Source of the DNA: Ornithodoros turicata
Lineage: Eukaryota > Arthropoda > Arachnida > Ixodida > Argasidae
Assembly (NCBI RefSeq): GCF_037126465.1
Contig: NC_088203.1
Coordinates: 90,520,668-90,584,667 of the forward strand
Length of the DNA stretch: 64,000 nt
Reading direction: 5' to 3'
Part shown: piece by piece, positions 45,355 through 56,866 of the stretch
Position numbering within the stretch: the stretch's first letter is position 1
Layout of the letters: every line of letters begins with the position of its first letter
Made by a program: the position numbers and the translations under genes
The notes under the pieces: model-generated
Database searches by the model: none
The model's input: only the letters and a program-made list of their open reading frames with translations
Told to the model about the DNA's origin: nothing

Positions 45355-45633
45355 ATACTCTGCACCTGTGTATATATTCCTACTTATTATGTACTGCATT
45401 CCATACTGTACATAATCGCAGACATCTAGGGTGGTGGTCTTAGGGAGTACTGTATGTATGTTTGTATGTATGTATGTATGTATGTTTGTATGTATATATG
45501 TAAGGAAGTGTGAAGTAGTGGATCTAGAGTGGTTTGTAAGCATATGTGTATGTAAGGTGTACGTCAACTAACGTGGGAAGTAGCAGTTCTTATTCCGTCC
45601 TTGAGTTTAATAAATTTTCCTTTAACAACAAAC

Positions 45634-46136
45634 TTAGGTCAAACAAGAATTAGGAGTTACTGTTGTTGCCTACCCGCTGCTTTCATTGTTCCAACCACGC
45701 GACGGCGCGTCTCTTACAACAAGAACAGCAACAACTTCATTGTGAGATGACGAATGGGGAGTTTCATCGCCACGACAGTTTCCACATTCTTTCGCAGTTT
45801 CTACCCTATGGACTTTTTCACATACGCGTCGTAGCCTAGCGGCGCTCCAACGAACCATGCTCGGCCCGCGTCAAAACAAATCCACGTGGATAGCACAAAG
45901 GACCAAAACCGGTCCGGAGTGGGGCCGACAAGGTCGCGCCCTCCGTGCGATCTCCCCACTGGTCCCCACTTCTGTCGTCCCCATACTGCGCCATCTAGTG
46001 AAGACAGGGATAATCCTGTCCGGCGCCTCAAGGTCATACGCATGCGCATAGGCCATGGTGAAAAAGGTCCATTGCTGATGGTGATGTGAGCAATTCCGCA
46101 GCTGCGCGCGGCACCTCTCTGTTTTCATCCTCTCTT
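45634..46136. other. Stretch without recognised features
   Basis: Between the LINE 3' end and the foldback element; nothing recognised. Confidence 0.4.
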
Positions 46137-46319
46137 GCAGTGGTGGGCAGTACTACATGTTTTCCCGTCGTATTTAATCCATATACCGCGGAACTTAATC
46201 CTTATACCATGGAATTTAATCCTCATGACGACACTTTTAATCCTTGTTTCGTGGTACTTAATCCTTATACTGCCACTTTTAATCTTTATGCCGTGGGATT
46301 TAATCCTTAATTCTTCTGT

Positions 46320-46640
46320 TAAATTTAATCCTCGTGCTGCTAATTTTGACTACTTCCTCGTTTACAGCTATAAATTGACTTTTTCATGGCTATCACTTCT
46401 CAATGCAGTACTATGGGTCGGGATGGGACTACCTACATGATTTATGACCTGTTTTGACTATTTCCTCGTGTACAGCCATAAATTATACTTTTTTGTGACT
46501 ATCACTGCTCAATGCACTACTATGTGATTGTATGAGACTACCTGCATGATTTGTGACCCGATATGACTATTTCCTTGTTTACGGCTATAAATTGACTACT
46601 ATGGGATGACTTTTTGCATGATTTTTTACCTGTTTTGACT
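46320..46640 (+). repeat. Foldback left arm, outer tandem units
   Basis: About three units of the ~106-bp repeat before the LINE insertion; GATTT(A/G)TGACC marks them at about 46438, 46548 and 46621. Confidence 0.75.
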
Positions 46641-46644
46641 ATTG

Positions 46645-47985
46645 TGTGGGAGAGATTTACTGAACGAATTTCACGTGGGTACTATACAACAAGCACAACA
46701 CACACACAAGATGAACGATACAGGACGATGCAAAATGCGGCTATTAACAAATGAGAGGCAATGAATGATAAATGATCATGGATGGAGAAAAATATGTAGA
46801 AAATATGAATACGCTTATGACGGGTAACTAGCGATGGTGACGAGACCGCCGACAGCGCGGACAGAAGGGTGATGGCCCCAACGGCGCACAAACCCACCCT
46901 CCCCTAGCGCAAACAGTTCCCTCTGGAGGACGCTGACGACGCGTACCCGCAAAGATTGCACAAGCAGGAAGATCGGGACGTCGCGCCTACGCTGCGCCAC
47001 AGCCTTGCATCTGGCACCCCACAAGACCTGGATCCACAGGACCCTACAAGCCGTCACAAGCACACTGTACTGTTGGCTGGGACGTCTGCGGTCAAGGGGT
47101 ATTGGGCACATAATGTTTGTATGCCGCCTGACTAGCTGCCAGAATATGCGGGCTATGCGACAGTCGAACAGTACATGACGGTTGGTCTCCACACCGGTTC
47201 AGTATGGGCAGATACTCATCAGAGAAATGTTCCACACGTGGAGGTGATCACGCGTCGGCAGTATGCTCCACGCAAAACTCAATAATATGTCGAACAAGGA
47301 AGGAGGGAGCCACGAGCACACAGACCTGCTCCACGCGATGGTGTCCACCTGCCGACGACGGTGGGCCCAGACTGCGCTGCTGCACGCCTCATCCCACAAA
47401 ACTGCCTGCGACATATGAGCGGGGCTGGTGGAGTTCGGGTTCACAGGGGGAGTAATCTGGGCCAGCATGCGATGGTAAGCATGAATGACAGCATGGAACC
47501 GCCGTGGTGATCGTGCTGCCGGGCGTGATGGTTTGAACGACTCCGGTGAAAGAGCGCGCACCAGAGGCCTCATCCAGTACATTAGAAGAACTTTTGTGGG
47601 CGATGGCTCCCCACAGAGGATTCGCAGAACGGTCTTCAGTGCAATTCCACGATTCATGAGGCCCATGTCAGGAAGGGCTAGGCCCTCTCGAAACACAGGA
47701 AGACAAAGGAAAATGCGGGCCACGGGCCTGTTGCGACTCTTCTGCCAAATGAAGGCTAAGATAATAGTGTGGATTCGCGTGACAACTGAGCGCGGTGCGA
47801 TCAGCACATGACTCAGATGCCACACGCGTCCACAGAAGACGCTCCGTACGAGATATGCGCGCTCGTGGTACGTCAACTTGAATGCGCCGGCAGCCTCGCA
47901 GTTCGCGCAAAGTTCTTGCAAAGCGCTCGACCAGTTAGCAGGCGTGGGCCTCGTGCTGTCAAAGAAGACGCCGATAATTTTTAAG
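46645..47985 (-). pseudogene. 5'-truncated Tx1-like LINE inside the foldback arm
   Basis: The minus-strand frame (47983 to 46815) matches the ORF2 C-terminus of the LINE at 40.3 kb: IIGVFFDSTRPTPANW against ILGVVFDNRGPTADNW, then LCANCEAAGAFKLTYHERAYL, MGLMNRGIAL, PTRDHLHVWN and ETNRHVLFDCRIAR. A single TGA at 47199-47201 replaces the cysteine expected in the CPYC motif. The frame is otherwise open to 46815. The 3' UTR runs to about 46645. It differs clearly from the longer copy, so it is another subfamily. Confidence 0.8.
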
Positions 47986-47989
47986 GAAG

Positions 47990-48690
47990 TAGTGCACTAT
48001 TTCCTCCTCTAAGGCTATAAATTGACTTTTTTGTGACTATCACTGCTCAGTGCACTACTGTGGAGTGGCTGACCTGATATGACTATTTCCTTGTTTATGG
48101 CTATATATTGATTTTTGTTTGACTATGCAAACTCTATCCACTACTATAGAATGGTATGAAACTACCGGCATGATTTAAGACCTGTTTTGACTATTCCCTT
48201 GTTTATGGATAAAAACTGACTTTTTATGACTATCACTGCTCAATAGACTCCTATGTGACGGTATGGGTCTACCTGCATGATTTATGACCTGCTTTGACTA
48301 TTTCCTTGTTTATGAGTATAAACTGACTTTTTATGACAGTGCCTACTCTATGATACTATGGGTTGGTATGTGTCTAACTGCATGATTTGTGACCTGTTTT
48401 GACTATTTTCTCTTTTACAGCCATAAATTGACTTTTTGTGACTATGACTACTCTATGCACTACTAAGTGGTAATATAGGACTGCTTGCATGATGTATGGC
48501 CTATTTTGACTATTTCCTTCTTTACGGCTGTAATTTGACTATTTATGGCTAGGACTAGTCTATGCACTACAATGGGGTAGTATGGGACTACCTGCATCAT
48601 ATTTAACATGTTATGACTATTTGTTTACTCCTATACTAAATGAACTTTTTATGACGGACTACTGCATGCACTACTATGGGATAGTATGTG
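47990..48690 (+). repeat. Foldback left arm, inner tandem units
   Basis: About six to seven ~106-bp units continue after the LINE, with GATTTA(T/A)GACCTG or its variants near 48174, 48278, 48382 and 48490. Confidence 0.8.
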
Positions 48691-49025
48691 ACTACCTGAA
48701 AGTACCAGAAACTACCTGGAAAGTAATCGCTCTGAAGTTGGAACATACAAGTTTCCTGGGAACAAGAGCAATTGAAACATGACATTCATCCAAAAAGCCC
48801 CCTTCTTTTTCACGCCTCTTTCCCAATGTAAGTTGGTCAGCAATCACAAGCACATCACAGTATCACATGCTGGTCATCAGTTCTATATAATGCTCTTCAT
48901 GTTCCCCTACAATTTATCGCTTCATTGATCTCTTTGCACGTCACATGCCTTCTATGTTAAGATGACGTGTGCCCGGATCTTGAATTCTCACATAGCAAGC
49001 GTTACCGTTATGTTTACGTTATGTT
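48691..49025. other. Unique core of the foldback element
   Basis: There is no reading frame of note. 48712-48795 resembles 38930-39060 (GGAACATACAA, CCTGGGAACA, AATTGAAA, AAAAAGCC). Confidence 0.6.
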
Positions 49026-50160
49026 GTAGCTGCCAACAGGTCATAAACCATGAAGGTAGCCTTATACTATCCCATCGTGGTGTAAGCTGTAGTCGTAATT
49101 ATATGAATTCCATTTGTAACTGTAAACCAGGAAATTCTCATAACAGGTCATAAATCAGGTAGTCTTATATTACCCCATTTGAGTGCATGAAGTAGCCGTA
49201 TCTATAAAAGGTTCATTTGAAGCTGCAAACATGAAACAGTCATAACATGTCATAAATCACGCAGGTCGTCTCATAGTATCCCATTGTAGTGCAGAGTAGT
49301 TGTAGTCACAAAACGAACATTTCTAGCTGTAAACCAGGGAATTGTCAAAACAGGTAATAAATTATGTAGGTTGTCTTATAATATTCATTTGTTCCACGAA
49401 AAATAGTTGTATTCATAACAATCAATATGTAGCTACAAACCAGGAAATAGTCCTAACAGGTCATAAATCATCCAGGTATCTTAAATTTTCCCATGGCAGT
49501 TCAAATAGCACTCATAGTCATAAAAAGTCAGTTTATAGAAGTGAACAAGGACATAGTCATAACAGGTCATAAATCATGCAGGTAGCCCCGTACTATCCCA
49601 TAGTAGTCCATTGAGCAGTGATAGTCAAAAAACCCAATTTATAGCCATAAACTATAAAATAGTCATATCAAGTCATAAATCGTGCAGGTAGTCCCATTCC
49701 ATTGCATAGTAGTCCATTGAGCACTGATAGTCACAAAAAGCCAATTTATGCCCATAAAAAACGAAATAGTCACATCAGGTCATAAATCATGCAGATAGTC
49801 CCGTACTATCGCATGGTAGTGTATTGAGCAGTGGTAGTCCCAAAAAAGCCAATTTAGACCCATAAACAAGAAATTAGTCATATCAGGTCATATATCATGC
49901 AGGCAGTCCCATAGTATCGCATAGTGGTGTATTGAGCAGTGACAGTCACAAAAAGCCAATTTATAGACGTAAACAATGAAATAGTCAATCAGGTCATAAA
50001 TCATGCAGGTACGTAGTCCCATGCGATCCCAGAGTAGTGCGTTGAGCAGTGATAGTCACAAAAAAGTCAATTTATAGCCATAAACAAGGAAATAGTCAAA
50101 ACAGGTCATAAATCATGAAGGTCGTCCCACACTATCACATTGTAGTCAAAAGAGTAATGA
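49026..50160 (-). repeat. Foldback right arm, ~106-bp tandem units inverted
   Basis: About ten units, marked by GGTCATAAATCATGCAGGTAG-type starts near 49144, 49247, 49351, 49458, 49564, 49670, 49777, 49884, 49990 and 50104, complementary to the left arm units. Confidence 0.88.
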
Positions 50161-50450
50161 GAAGATAATCCGAAAATTTAGGATTAAATTCCACGGCATA
50201 AGGATTAAAAGTGGCGGTATAAGGATGAAATTCCACGGTATAAGGATTCCGCTGTATGTGGATTAAATACGACGGAAAAACCTGTAGTAATGCTTTGTAT
50301 TATGATACTCTTACTGTAATACCTTTGAGTAATCGTATTATGTATAACAATACTCATTTTTGAAATGTATTGTATCGGCATTATAAGATACAAAATGGAT
50401 GTACTTCATGTATTACAATACTTTTGAAGGTGTATTACTTTCCCAGAGGC

Positions 50451-50599
50451 CATATGTCCGACGTGTCACCGGTACATTTTATCAGTACTTTTTCGTGTCC
50501 CACAAGCATTCCGGCACGAACAAGGCCCCTATTATTCCCCTGCCTCAAATTATCCCAAAGGGAGTGACCTCGGGGCCAGAGGTTGCAAGAGGCTTCCCC
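50451..50599. other. Short unassigned stretch
   Basis: Nothing recognised. Confidence 0.35.
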
Positions 50600-50738
50600 G
50601 CATTTCTTCCAGTTCAGGTGCATAATGATGGTGGTGGTGGTGGTGATGGTGATGGTGAAAGGGCTTGCCGTTGTCGGCCTCACGTATGTGGGCAAGGTCA
50701 CGACTGACGCCCTGGGGAAATGTGCGTCCTGGGCCATA
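50600..50738 (-). repeat. SINE 3' fragment, minus strand
   Basis: A (GGTGGT)n-rich end at 50628-50656 is followed by GGGCTTGCCGTTGTCGGCCT, CACGTATGTGGGCAA and CACGACTGACGCCCTGGGG: the complement of the Ruka-like SINE 3' half. Confidence 0.8.
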
Positions 50739-51125
50739 ATGGTGAGTCATCTCACTGCAAGGCCTTTAACGTATGAAACGGCCGGTTCAGTCCAGTCGCC
50801 TCTGTACGCGGTTGCACTATGGACAGTAACACACCTTTTGACGGCCCACATTTTATCGTCCAGACTGAATGAAATCAAGACTATGAAGACTACAATATGG
50901 ACGGCTTTTTTTTTTGTACAAAATCTGCACTTTGAGCCTCCGAGCTTCTTTCTGTCGAGTGCTTGTGTCCGTTTGCCCCCCCCCCCCCCTCAAGCTCAAT
51001 GCCACGTGACCCACTTCGTCGATACACCAGCTTGTTCGTTTGCTACTTGTTGCCACTGTCTCCACATAACTGCCAGTCTACACATAACTGCGGGGGAGGG
51101 GATACGTTTGTAGCAGTGCAGCACA
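50739..51125. other. Stretch with a poly-C run; partial LTR-start duplication
   Basis: A C run at 50978-50988. At 51111-51125 TGTAGCAGTGCAGCACA repeats the start of the LTR that begins at 51126. Confidence 0.5.
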
Positions 51126-51255
51126 TGTAGCAGTGCAGCACCTTCATCCACATCGCTACTGGTGCGAGGCACCATCTCACGAGCACGATCGTTAAAGAGT
51201 CAGTTGGGCTCTCACCACTAACCGAACAGGTTGTCGTTCTTTAGAGCTCCCAACA
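51126..51255 (+). repeat. 5' LTR
   Basis: It starts TGTAGCAGTGCAGCACC. The first 109 bp match the 3' copy. A TG...CA end at 51255, just before the PBS, suggests a full length near 130 bp. Confidence 0.75.
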
Positions 51256-51256
51256 T

Positions 51257-51274
51257 CGGTGACCCGGACGTCGA
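51257..51274 (+). promoter_or_regulatory. Primer-binding site (tRNA-Trp-like)
   Basis: CGGTGACCCGGACGT lies directly downstream of the LTR and differs by two bases from the complement of the tRNA-Trp 3' end as I remember it. Confidence 0.5.
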
Positions 51275-51305
51275 ACGTAAGGATCGAACATCATCCTTAA
51301 CCGCC

Positions 51306-52150
51306 ATGTCCGTCGACCATCAAGCCCACCCGCCGTCTCCATCTAACCCATCTTTATCTGCAGTGGCTGTCAAGTTACCACAATTTTTTTACCGCAACCC
51401 GGCCGTGTGGTTTATCCAAGCGGAGGCGCAATTTCATCTCGCTGGCGTAACATCACAACTGACGAAATTTTACCATGTCACCTCCGCCCTCACCCCAACT
51501 GCGGCCGATGAGGTGTACGACGTCCTCGTCAACCCCTCGCCAACCATGCCTTAGGACCTGCTCTCAAGCAAGCCCTCCTGCAACGCACCACCTCCTCCAG
51601 CCGGTCCCGCCTTCAACAACTGCTATCCGCTGAAGAGCTGGGAGACCGCCGCCCCACACAGCTACTTCGCCGAATGCGGCAGCTGCTTGGCAACAATTCC
51701 GCTACCATGGACGACGTTCTTCTCCGTGAATTATTTTTACAACGTCTGCCACAGAACGTCCAAATGGTTCTGGCAACAGCAGCGAACATGTCACTCGACC
51801 AGCTGGCTACGCTCGCAGATGCGGCTGTTGAGGTCGCCACCGCTGCACCACAACACCCCGTTCTTCCAACACCGTCTGCAGCGGCGAGCCCTTCTGGCTC
51901 TCCGCAATTAGAAGACCTTTGCCGCGAGTTCCGGGCGCTTGCCTCTCCAATTGCAGCATCACATGTTCCACCGCAGCAAACTCGTCAACCCTACCGTCGC
52001 CGCCGTTTCAGTCGGAGTCCACGGCGCTATTCTCCCAGCCGCTCGAATAGCAGAGACCGCGACGGAAGCAAGCGGCAGCGATTTGCTGGTCCCATCGCAA
52101 GTTTGGCGCCGAGGCCCATCATTGCCTACTACCATGTTCTTGGCTGCAGG
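51306..52150 (+). pseudogene. LTR element gag, frameshifted
   Basis: It starts MSVDHQAHPP at 51306 and includes LPQFFYRNPAVWFIQAEAQF (the capsid-type motif). It meets a TAG at 51552-51554 and continues in another frame from about 51560 (LGNNSATMDDVLL, LFLQRLPQNVQ, ATAANMSLDQLA). A third frame near 52084 gives CWSHRKFGAEAHHCLLPC, the CHCC zinc motif of the CsRn1 clade. Three frames are therefore needed for one Gag. Confidence 0.75.
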
Positions 52151-52199
52151 GAAACCCGCCCGCGGGCCAGTGATGGCGACCAATGGTCCATCCTCCCAG

Positions 52200-54974
52200 T
52201 CCAGTCGCCTATTTTATATACGGGACAAAACATCAGCCCGCCGCTTCCTTGTGGACACCGGCGCGGAGGTGAGCGTATTGCCAGCGAGCGGAAACGAACG
52301 ACGACAGCCACCTCTCTTCCACCTTACCGCTGTTAACGGATCTAAGATCTCCGTGTACGCTCAACGCTCCCTCACATTGAACCTGGGTCTCCGCCGTGTG
52401 TTCCGTTGGCTCTTCCTGGTTGCGGCTGTCTCTCACCCCATTCTCGGCGCAGACTTTCTTAATAACCATCAGCTGCTCGTCGATATGCGCAACCACCGAC
52501 TCATTGACTCTGCCACCAGCCTCAGTCTCCGGCATACGATCGTCCCATCAGTCTCTGGGCGTGTCAGTCTTTCAAGCTGACGGTAATCCCTACCTTGCCG
52601 TCCTCAAGGAGTTCCCTCAACTCACGCGCCCACCAGATTGGTCGAAGCCTGTCCCGCACAGTGTGGTCCACCACATCGAGACAAACGGTCCTCCCGTCTT
52701 CTGCCGCCCCCGTAGAATACCGCCGGAGAAGCTGAAAATTGCGAAGGACGAATTTGGCCACATGTTGGAAATGGGCATCATTCGTCCATCATCAAGCAGC
52801 TGGGCCTCTGCTCTCCAGGTCCCAAAGAAAACCGGTGACTGGCGGCCATGTGGGGACTATAGAGCGCTTAATCGGGTTACCATCCCCGATCAGTATCCCA
52901 TCCCTCATGTTCTTGACTTCACCGCATTCCTTCACGGCGCGACGATTTTCTCGAAGCTTAATTTGGTGCGCGCTTACCATCAGATACCCGTTGCGGAAGC
53001 CGACATCCCAAAAACAGCCATTGCAACACCGTTTGGCTTGTTTGATTCCCACGGATGCCCTTCGGGCTACGGAATGCCGCCCAATCATTCCAGCGCTTCA
53101 TAGATTCCGTCACCAGAGGTTTGCCATTTGTTTTTGCATACATCGATGACATCCTCGTGGCCAGTCAATCCGAAGAGGAGCACATTATCCATCTGCACAA
53201 GCTTTTCTCTCGTCTCTCCGAGTACGGAATTATTATTAACGCCAACAAGAGCGAATTTGGCGTCTCCTCCTTGGACTTTCTGGGTCATAGGATTTCTGCG
53301 GATGGCCTCACACCACTGCCATCGAAAGTCTAGGCAATCGCCGAGTTTCCCAGGCCAACATCTCTACGCCAGCTCCGCAAATTCCTGGGATTAGCGAATT
53401 TTTATCGCCGCTTCATCCCGTATTGCGCTCAGATCCTTCGCCCATTGGAGCAGTTCCTCACCGCCAAGTCTGCGGCGTCCCAACCACTGGCCTGGACTGC
53501 CGACTCCATCGCTGCATTCGACAGAATCAAGGAGGCTTTGGCAATCGCCACCCTCCTTGCCCATCCTCGCCCAGATGCCCCAACTTACATGATGGTAGAC
53601 GCTTCGGCTACTGCCGTGGGCGTCGTGCTCCAGCAGAAGATGTCTGACGACCCAGATGATTGGACTCCCATCGGTTTCTTTTCACGCAAATTGCGCCCTG
53701 CGGAAACACGCTACAGTACGTTTGGACGCGAATTGCTCGCCATATACCTCAGCGTCAAACACTTCCGGCACTTTGTCGAAGGCCGTGTCTTTACCATCTT
53801 CACGGATCATAAACCCCTCATGTATGCCTTCCGTTCGTCCGGTGCCAACTACACCACACGAGAGCAACGCCACCTTGCCTTTGTGTCGGAGTTCTCGACC
53901 GATATACGCCATCTCTCCGGCCTACAAAACTCCGTTGCCGACGCTCTCAGTCGCGTAGACATCGCCGCCGCTACCTTCTCTACCTTGTCACTCGACGTCA
54001 TCGCCGATCTGCAGCTTCACGATCCCGGGTTGGCCTCTTACCGCTCCTCGCCAACACGTCTTGACCTCAGGAACGTCACGCTGCCTGGAGCTTCGTCAAC
54101 CGTCTGGTGTGACGTGCCTACCGGCACACCCCGCCCTTTTCTCCCGCAAACGATCCGCCGTGCTATTTTCGACCAACTCCACGGCGCGGCCCATCCCGGC
54201 GTCTGGGCTACACATAAGCTGGTATCGGCTCGCTACGTCTGGCCCAACATGCAACGCGACATCAAGCGCTGGGTCCAATCCTGTCTGCCGTGCCAGCGCT
54301 CCAAAATATCCCGGCACACGTCATCTCCACTTGCAAAGTTCCCGGCACCGGACTCTCGCTTCTCTCATATTCACATAGATATCGTCGGGCCACTTCCACC
54401 CTCGCAAGGCTTTCGCTATCTGCCCACCATCATAGACAGACTCACCCGCTGGGCTGAAGTCGCCCCGCTTGCTGACATCACAGCCTCATCTGTAGCTGCA
54501 GCCTTCGTCCAGTTGTGGGTCGCCCGATTTGGCGTCCCGGCTACCATAACGACCGACCGCGGTAGGCAGTTCGAGTCCGGCCTCTTCGCCCGCCTTACCA
54601 CCATACTCGGCTCTCACCGCGCTCGAACCACCGCTTACCATCCTGCGGCGAACGGCATGGTAGAGCGATTCTATCGTCGTCTCAAGACCGCCCTCAAGGC
54701 CAATGTCAGTTCGTGCTGGACCGAAGTGCTGCCTCTCGTGCTCCTCTCGCTTCGTGCGACCGTTAAAGAAAATTTGGGCTGCACGCCGGCGGAAATGGTT
54801 TACGGCGTCACGCTCCGTATTCCCGGTGACTTTTTCCCGACTCCAGCCAATCCTCCCCTCGCTGACCTGACCTCCTACGTCGACCGCTTGCGCAACACCA
54901 TGGCCCAACTTCGCCCTCAACAGGTCCCCCAAACTCACCTGGGAAAAGCGTGCAACGAAGAAGGCCGCCACTAG
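52200..54974 (+). pseudogene. LTR element pol (protease, RT, RNase H, integrase), disrupted
   Basis: Protease: FLVDTGAEVSVLPAS near 52240-52285. RT begins in another frame ([47 protein letters not shown]) up to about 53045. It then shifts to a third frame ([15 protein letters not shown], catalytic YIDD at 53139-53150, LDFLGHRIS). A TAG at 53331-53333 follows, and the same frame then runs open to 54974. RNase H: MMVDASATAVG, GRELLAIYLSVKHFRH, FTDHKPL, NSVADALSR. Integrase: HPG...H and CLPCQRSK zinc module, then D in HIDIVGPLP, D in TTDRGRQFES and E in NGMVERFYRRLK. The final C-terminal module is displaced (next entries). Confidence 0.85.
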
Positions 54975-55425
54975 ATACCCCACTGTTGCCGTTCCGGATC
55001 ACTTCAGCGCGCTGAGTTTAGCGGCAAAATGTTTTTGTTGTTTCTGCGAATGAATCTAGTCTTTATATGTCCAAATAAAACGCGTATAACAACTTTTTCT
55101 GTCGTGTTTCACTTTTCGGTCCCGTTTTTAAACGTGTTGAGCGATCGGAAGGATCTAGTGCACGGCTGCGTGCATCACATAGCGTACCTGTCGTACCAGG
55201 CGCCGCAGGCGCTGCAGTCGTCCATTTCTCCTTCGGTGACTTGGCCTGGCTTGGATTGTGCTTCAACTGGATCTTTAGCGCGCTACAATCCACGCAAGCC
55301 AACGTCTGGTAACAATGGGGTATCTAAGGGCGGCCTCCGGCATTGCACGGATCGGGATAGGAACAAATACATGGGAAAATGGCGACCTTGGGGGACCTGG
55401 CCCTCAACCTTCGCGACCTTGCACA
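54975..55425. other. Insertion separating integrase core from its C-terminus
   Basis: About 450 bp of unrelated sequence lies between the integrase core and the GPF module. It has an AATAAA at about 55074 and no recognised coding domain. The origin is unknown. Confidence 0.55.
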
Positions 55426-55797
55426 CGACCCTCCTTCCAGCACCCACTTCTTGAGCCCGCCACCCATGTATTTGTCCGGCATGATGGCACCCGCAAGCCT
55501 CTGCAGCATCCCTATGATGGACCATTCAGTGTCATCAAGCGCTGTCAGAAGCACTTCACCCTTCAGCTCGGAATCCGTCAGGACACAGTGTCCATCGACT
55601 GTTTGAAGCCTGCATTCTTGGATGAGCCCGGAGAGTCCCCTTCCTCTTTCGCGTCGGTTTCTGCCCCCACCTCAGGAGTTGTTTCCCCCGTCGAGCTTCC
55701 CTGCTCACCGTCTCCCAGACCCGCCACCTCAGCAACTACCTGCTCACCTCGCCACGTCCGCTGGGCCCTCCCCCTTGCCACCGCCTACCCATGACTG
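55425..55797 (+). pseudogene. Integrase C-terminal (GPY/F-type) module
   Basis: The frame reads PATHVFVRHDGTRKPLQHPY, then DGPFSVIKRCQKHFTLQL, VSIDCLKPAFL and a serine/proline-rich tail. This is the usual GPY/F C-terminus of CsRn1-like integrases, which normally follows the core directly. Confidence 0.75.
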
Positions 55798-55824
55798 TCG
55801 ACCGCTTCGCTAAGGGGAGGGCCA

Positions 55825-55933
55825 TGTAGCAGTGCAGCACCTTCATCCACATCGCTACTGGTGCGAGGCACCATCTCACGAGCACGATCATTAACGCATC
55901 AGTTGGGCTCTCGCCACTAACCGAACAGGTTGT
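55825..55933 (+). repeat. 3' LTR (truncated)
   Basis: It matches 51126-51234 with a few changes, then stops; the last ~21 bp of the 5' LTR (GTTCTTTAGAGCTCCC...) are missing. Confidence 0.85.
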
Positions 55934-56572
55934 ATACCCAGTATACCCAGCCAAAGAGCCGGCTTGCTCTCCAAAAAGAAAAAAAGGAGAAAGAAGCACA
56001 AAAAGAAGGAAAAAGAACAAACAAAATATTACGCATGTGCAGTTCATGAGTTCGGCAGGTACTAGTTCTTCCCGTAAGAAATGATGGATAACAATTAATG
56101 AAACGCATTCTTCCACATAAATGCGAACGTAGCCGCAGAATAGCTATTACACGGAAGATGAAACGACGACAGAACGCAGCGCGATCGATAGCGCAACAGA
56201 CGCTATAGAACTTCGAAACAAACCTATATATTGTATTAGATTGCTAGTACCTTGGATGGAAGAAACTTGATCAATGACTGATGAAGCGTGCGGCTAAAAT
56301 GGATGGGGAGGAATTGGAATCTGTCTGGAGGCATTGCTCATGTGGTTGCTTGGAATTTGCAAAGGAAGATCAAACGATTCTGGTGAAGAGTACGCGTCGG
56401 AAGCGTCTTTCGGCTTGTAACGACATGCTGCCGGCGGTACCTCTTTTTTTTTTTTTTTAATCTTTGTGTCTCTGCATAATACGCGTCACGGAAAATTATA
56501 AGAGAAGGACAGTGGGGTTTTCACTGTGGTGACGTCTTTTGGGATCTGCGCAATGGTGTATTGTGCGGCAAC
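55934..56572. other. LINE-end-like motif, then unassigned sequence
   Basis: CAGCCAAAGAGCCGGCTTGCT near 55949 resembles the I-type LINE 3' motif. A (T)n run at 56446-56458; nothing else was recognised. Confidence 0.35.
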
Positions 56573-56584
56573 GAAGTTATTAGG

Positions 56585-56854
56585 TTCGCTCATTGGTAGC
56601 CGCCACGGTCGTGCAAAAGATTGGGAGGTGGTGGGTTCGAATCCTACCAACAGGATGCGCTGTGTGAGGTTTTGCCTGGGTTTTCCAAAGACTTTACAGG
56701 CAAATGTCGGCACAGTTCCCCACCTGAAGTCGACACCGGACGCACGCTAACCCCCTGGCCCCCACTCCTTCCTGCTGTCCTTTCTCCATCTGTCCACATC
56801 TGTACGCCGCCCATAGCCACAGTTACTTCGCGGTGCTAATACGGAACTAAAAAA
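56585..56854 (+). mobile_element. SINE (same family as 12.4 kb), 5'-truncated, 12-bp target duplication
   Basis: Box B (GGTTCGAATCC) and the body match 12388-12686. The tail ends AACTAAAAAA. GAAGTTATTAGG flanks it at 56573-56584 and 56855-56866. The head lacks box A, so the copy should not be transcribed from its own promoter. Confidence 0.88.
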
Positions 56855-56866
56855 GAAGTTATTAGG

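Larger units (their letters stand above)
40300..45633 (+). mobile_element. Tx1-like (L1-group) LINE, nearly full length
   Basis: A two-ORF non-LTR retrotransposon: a gag-like ORF1, an endonuclease/RT ORF2, then a 3' UTR with TGTATG repeats and a terminal AATAAATTTTCCTTTAACAA. The 3' end is fixed by comparison with the truncated copy at 10.35-10.92 kb. The 5' limit is uncertain; 40300 is the end of the neighbouring MITE. Confidence 0.8.
46137..50450. mobile_element. ~4.3-kb foldback element with tandem-repeat arms
   Basis: The left side begins GCAGTACTACATGTTTTCCC and GTCGTATTTAATCC at 46146-46176. The right side has the complement near 50262-50295, with a diverged GTAATAC-rich extension to about 50450. 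Inside the ends come several ~27-bp TTTAATCCTTATACCGTGG-type units. Then come long arms of ~106-bp tandem units (TTATGACCTGTTTTGACTAT, CTATAAATTGACTTTTT, TATCACTGCTCAATGCACTA) in opposite orientation on the two sides. A non-repetitive core lies at about 48690-49025. No transposase is encoded. A Tx1-like LINE is inserted in the left arm. Confidence 0.8.
51126..55933 (+). mobile_element. Ty3/Gypsy LTR retrotransposon, CsRn1-like, degenerate
   Basis: Two short direct repeats (51126-51234 and 55825-55933) bracket gag-pol. The PBS after the 5' LTR resembles the complement of tRNA-Trp, as in CsRn1-type elements. Gag carries a CHCC rather than CCHC motif, also typical of that clade. A purine-rich tract (AAGGGGAGGG, 55812-55821) precedes the 3' LTR. 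Several frameshifts and stops make it inactive. Confidence 0.85.

Noticed and set aside
49026..50160. Centromeric-type satellite
   Set aside because: The same units occur inverted on the other side of a core with matching ends, so a foldback element explains them better.
54604..54974. Integrase taken as a host gene
   Set aside because: It belongs to the LTR element pol and is flanked by LTRs.
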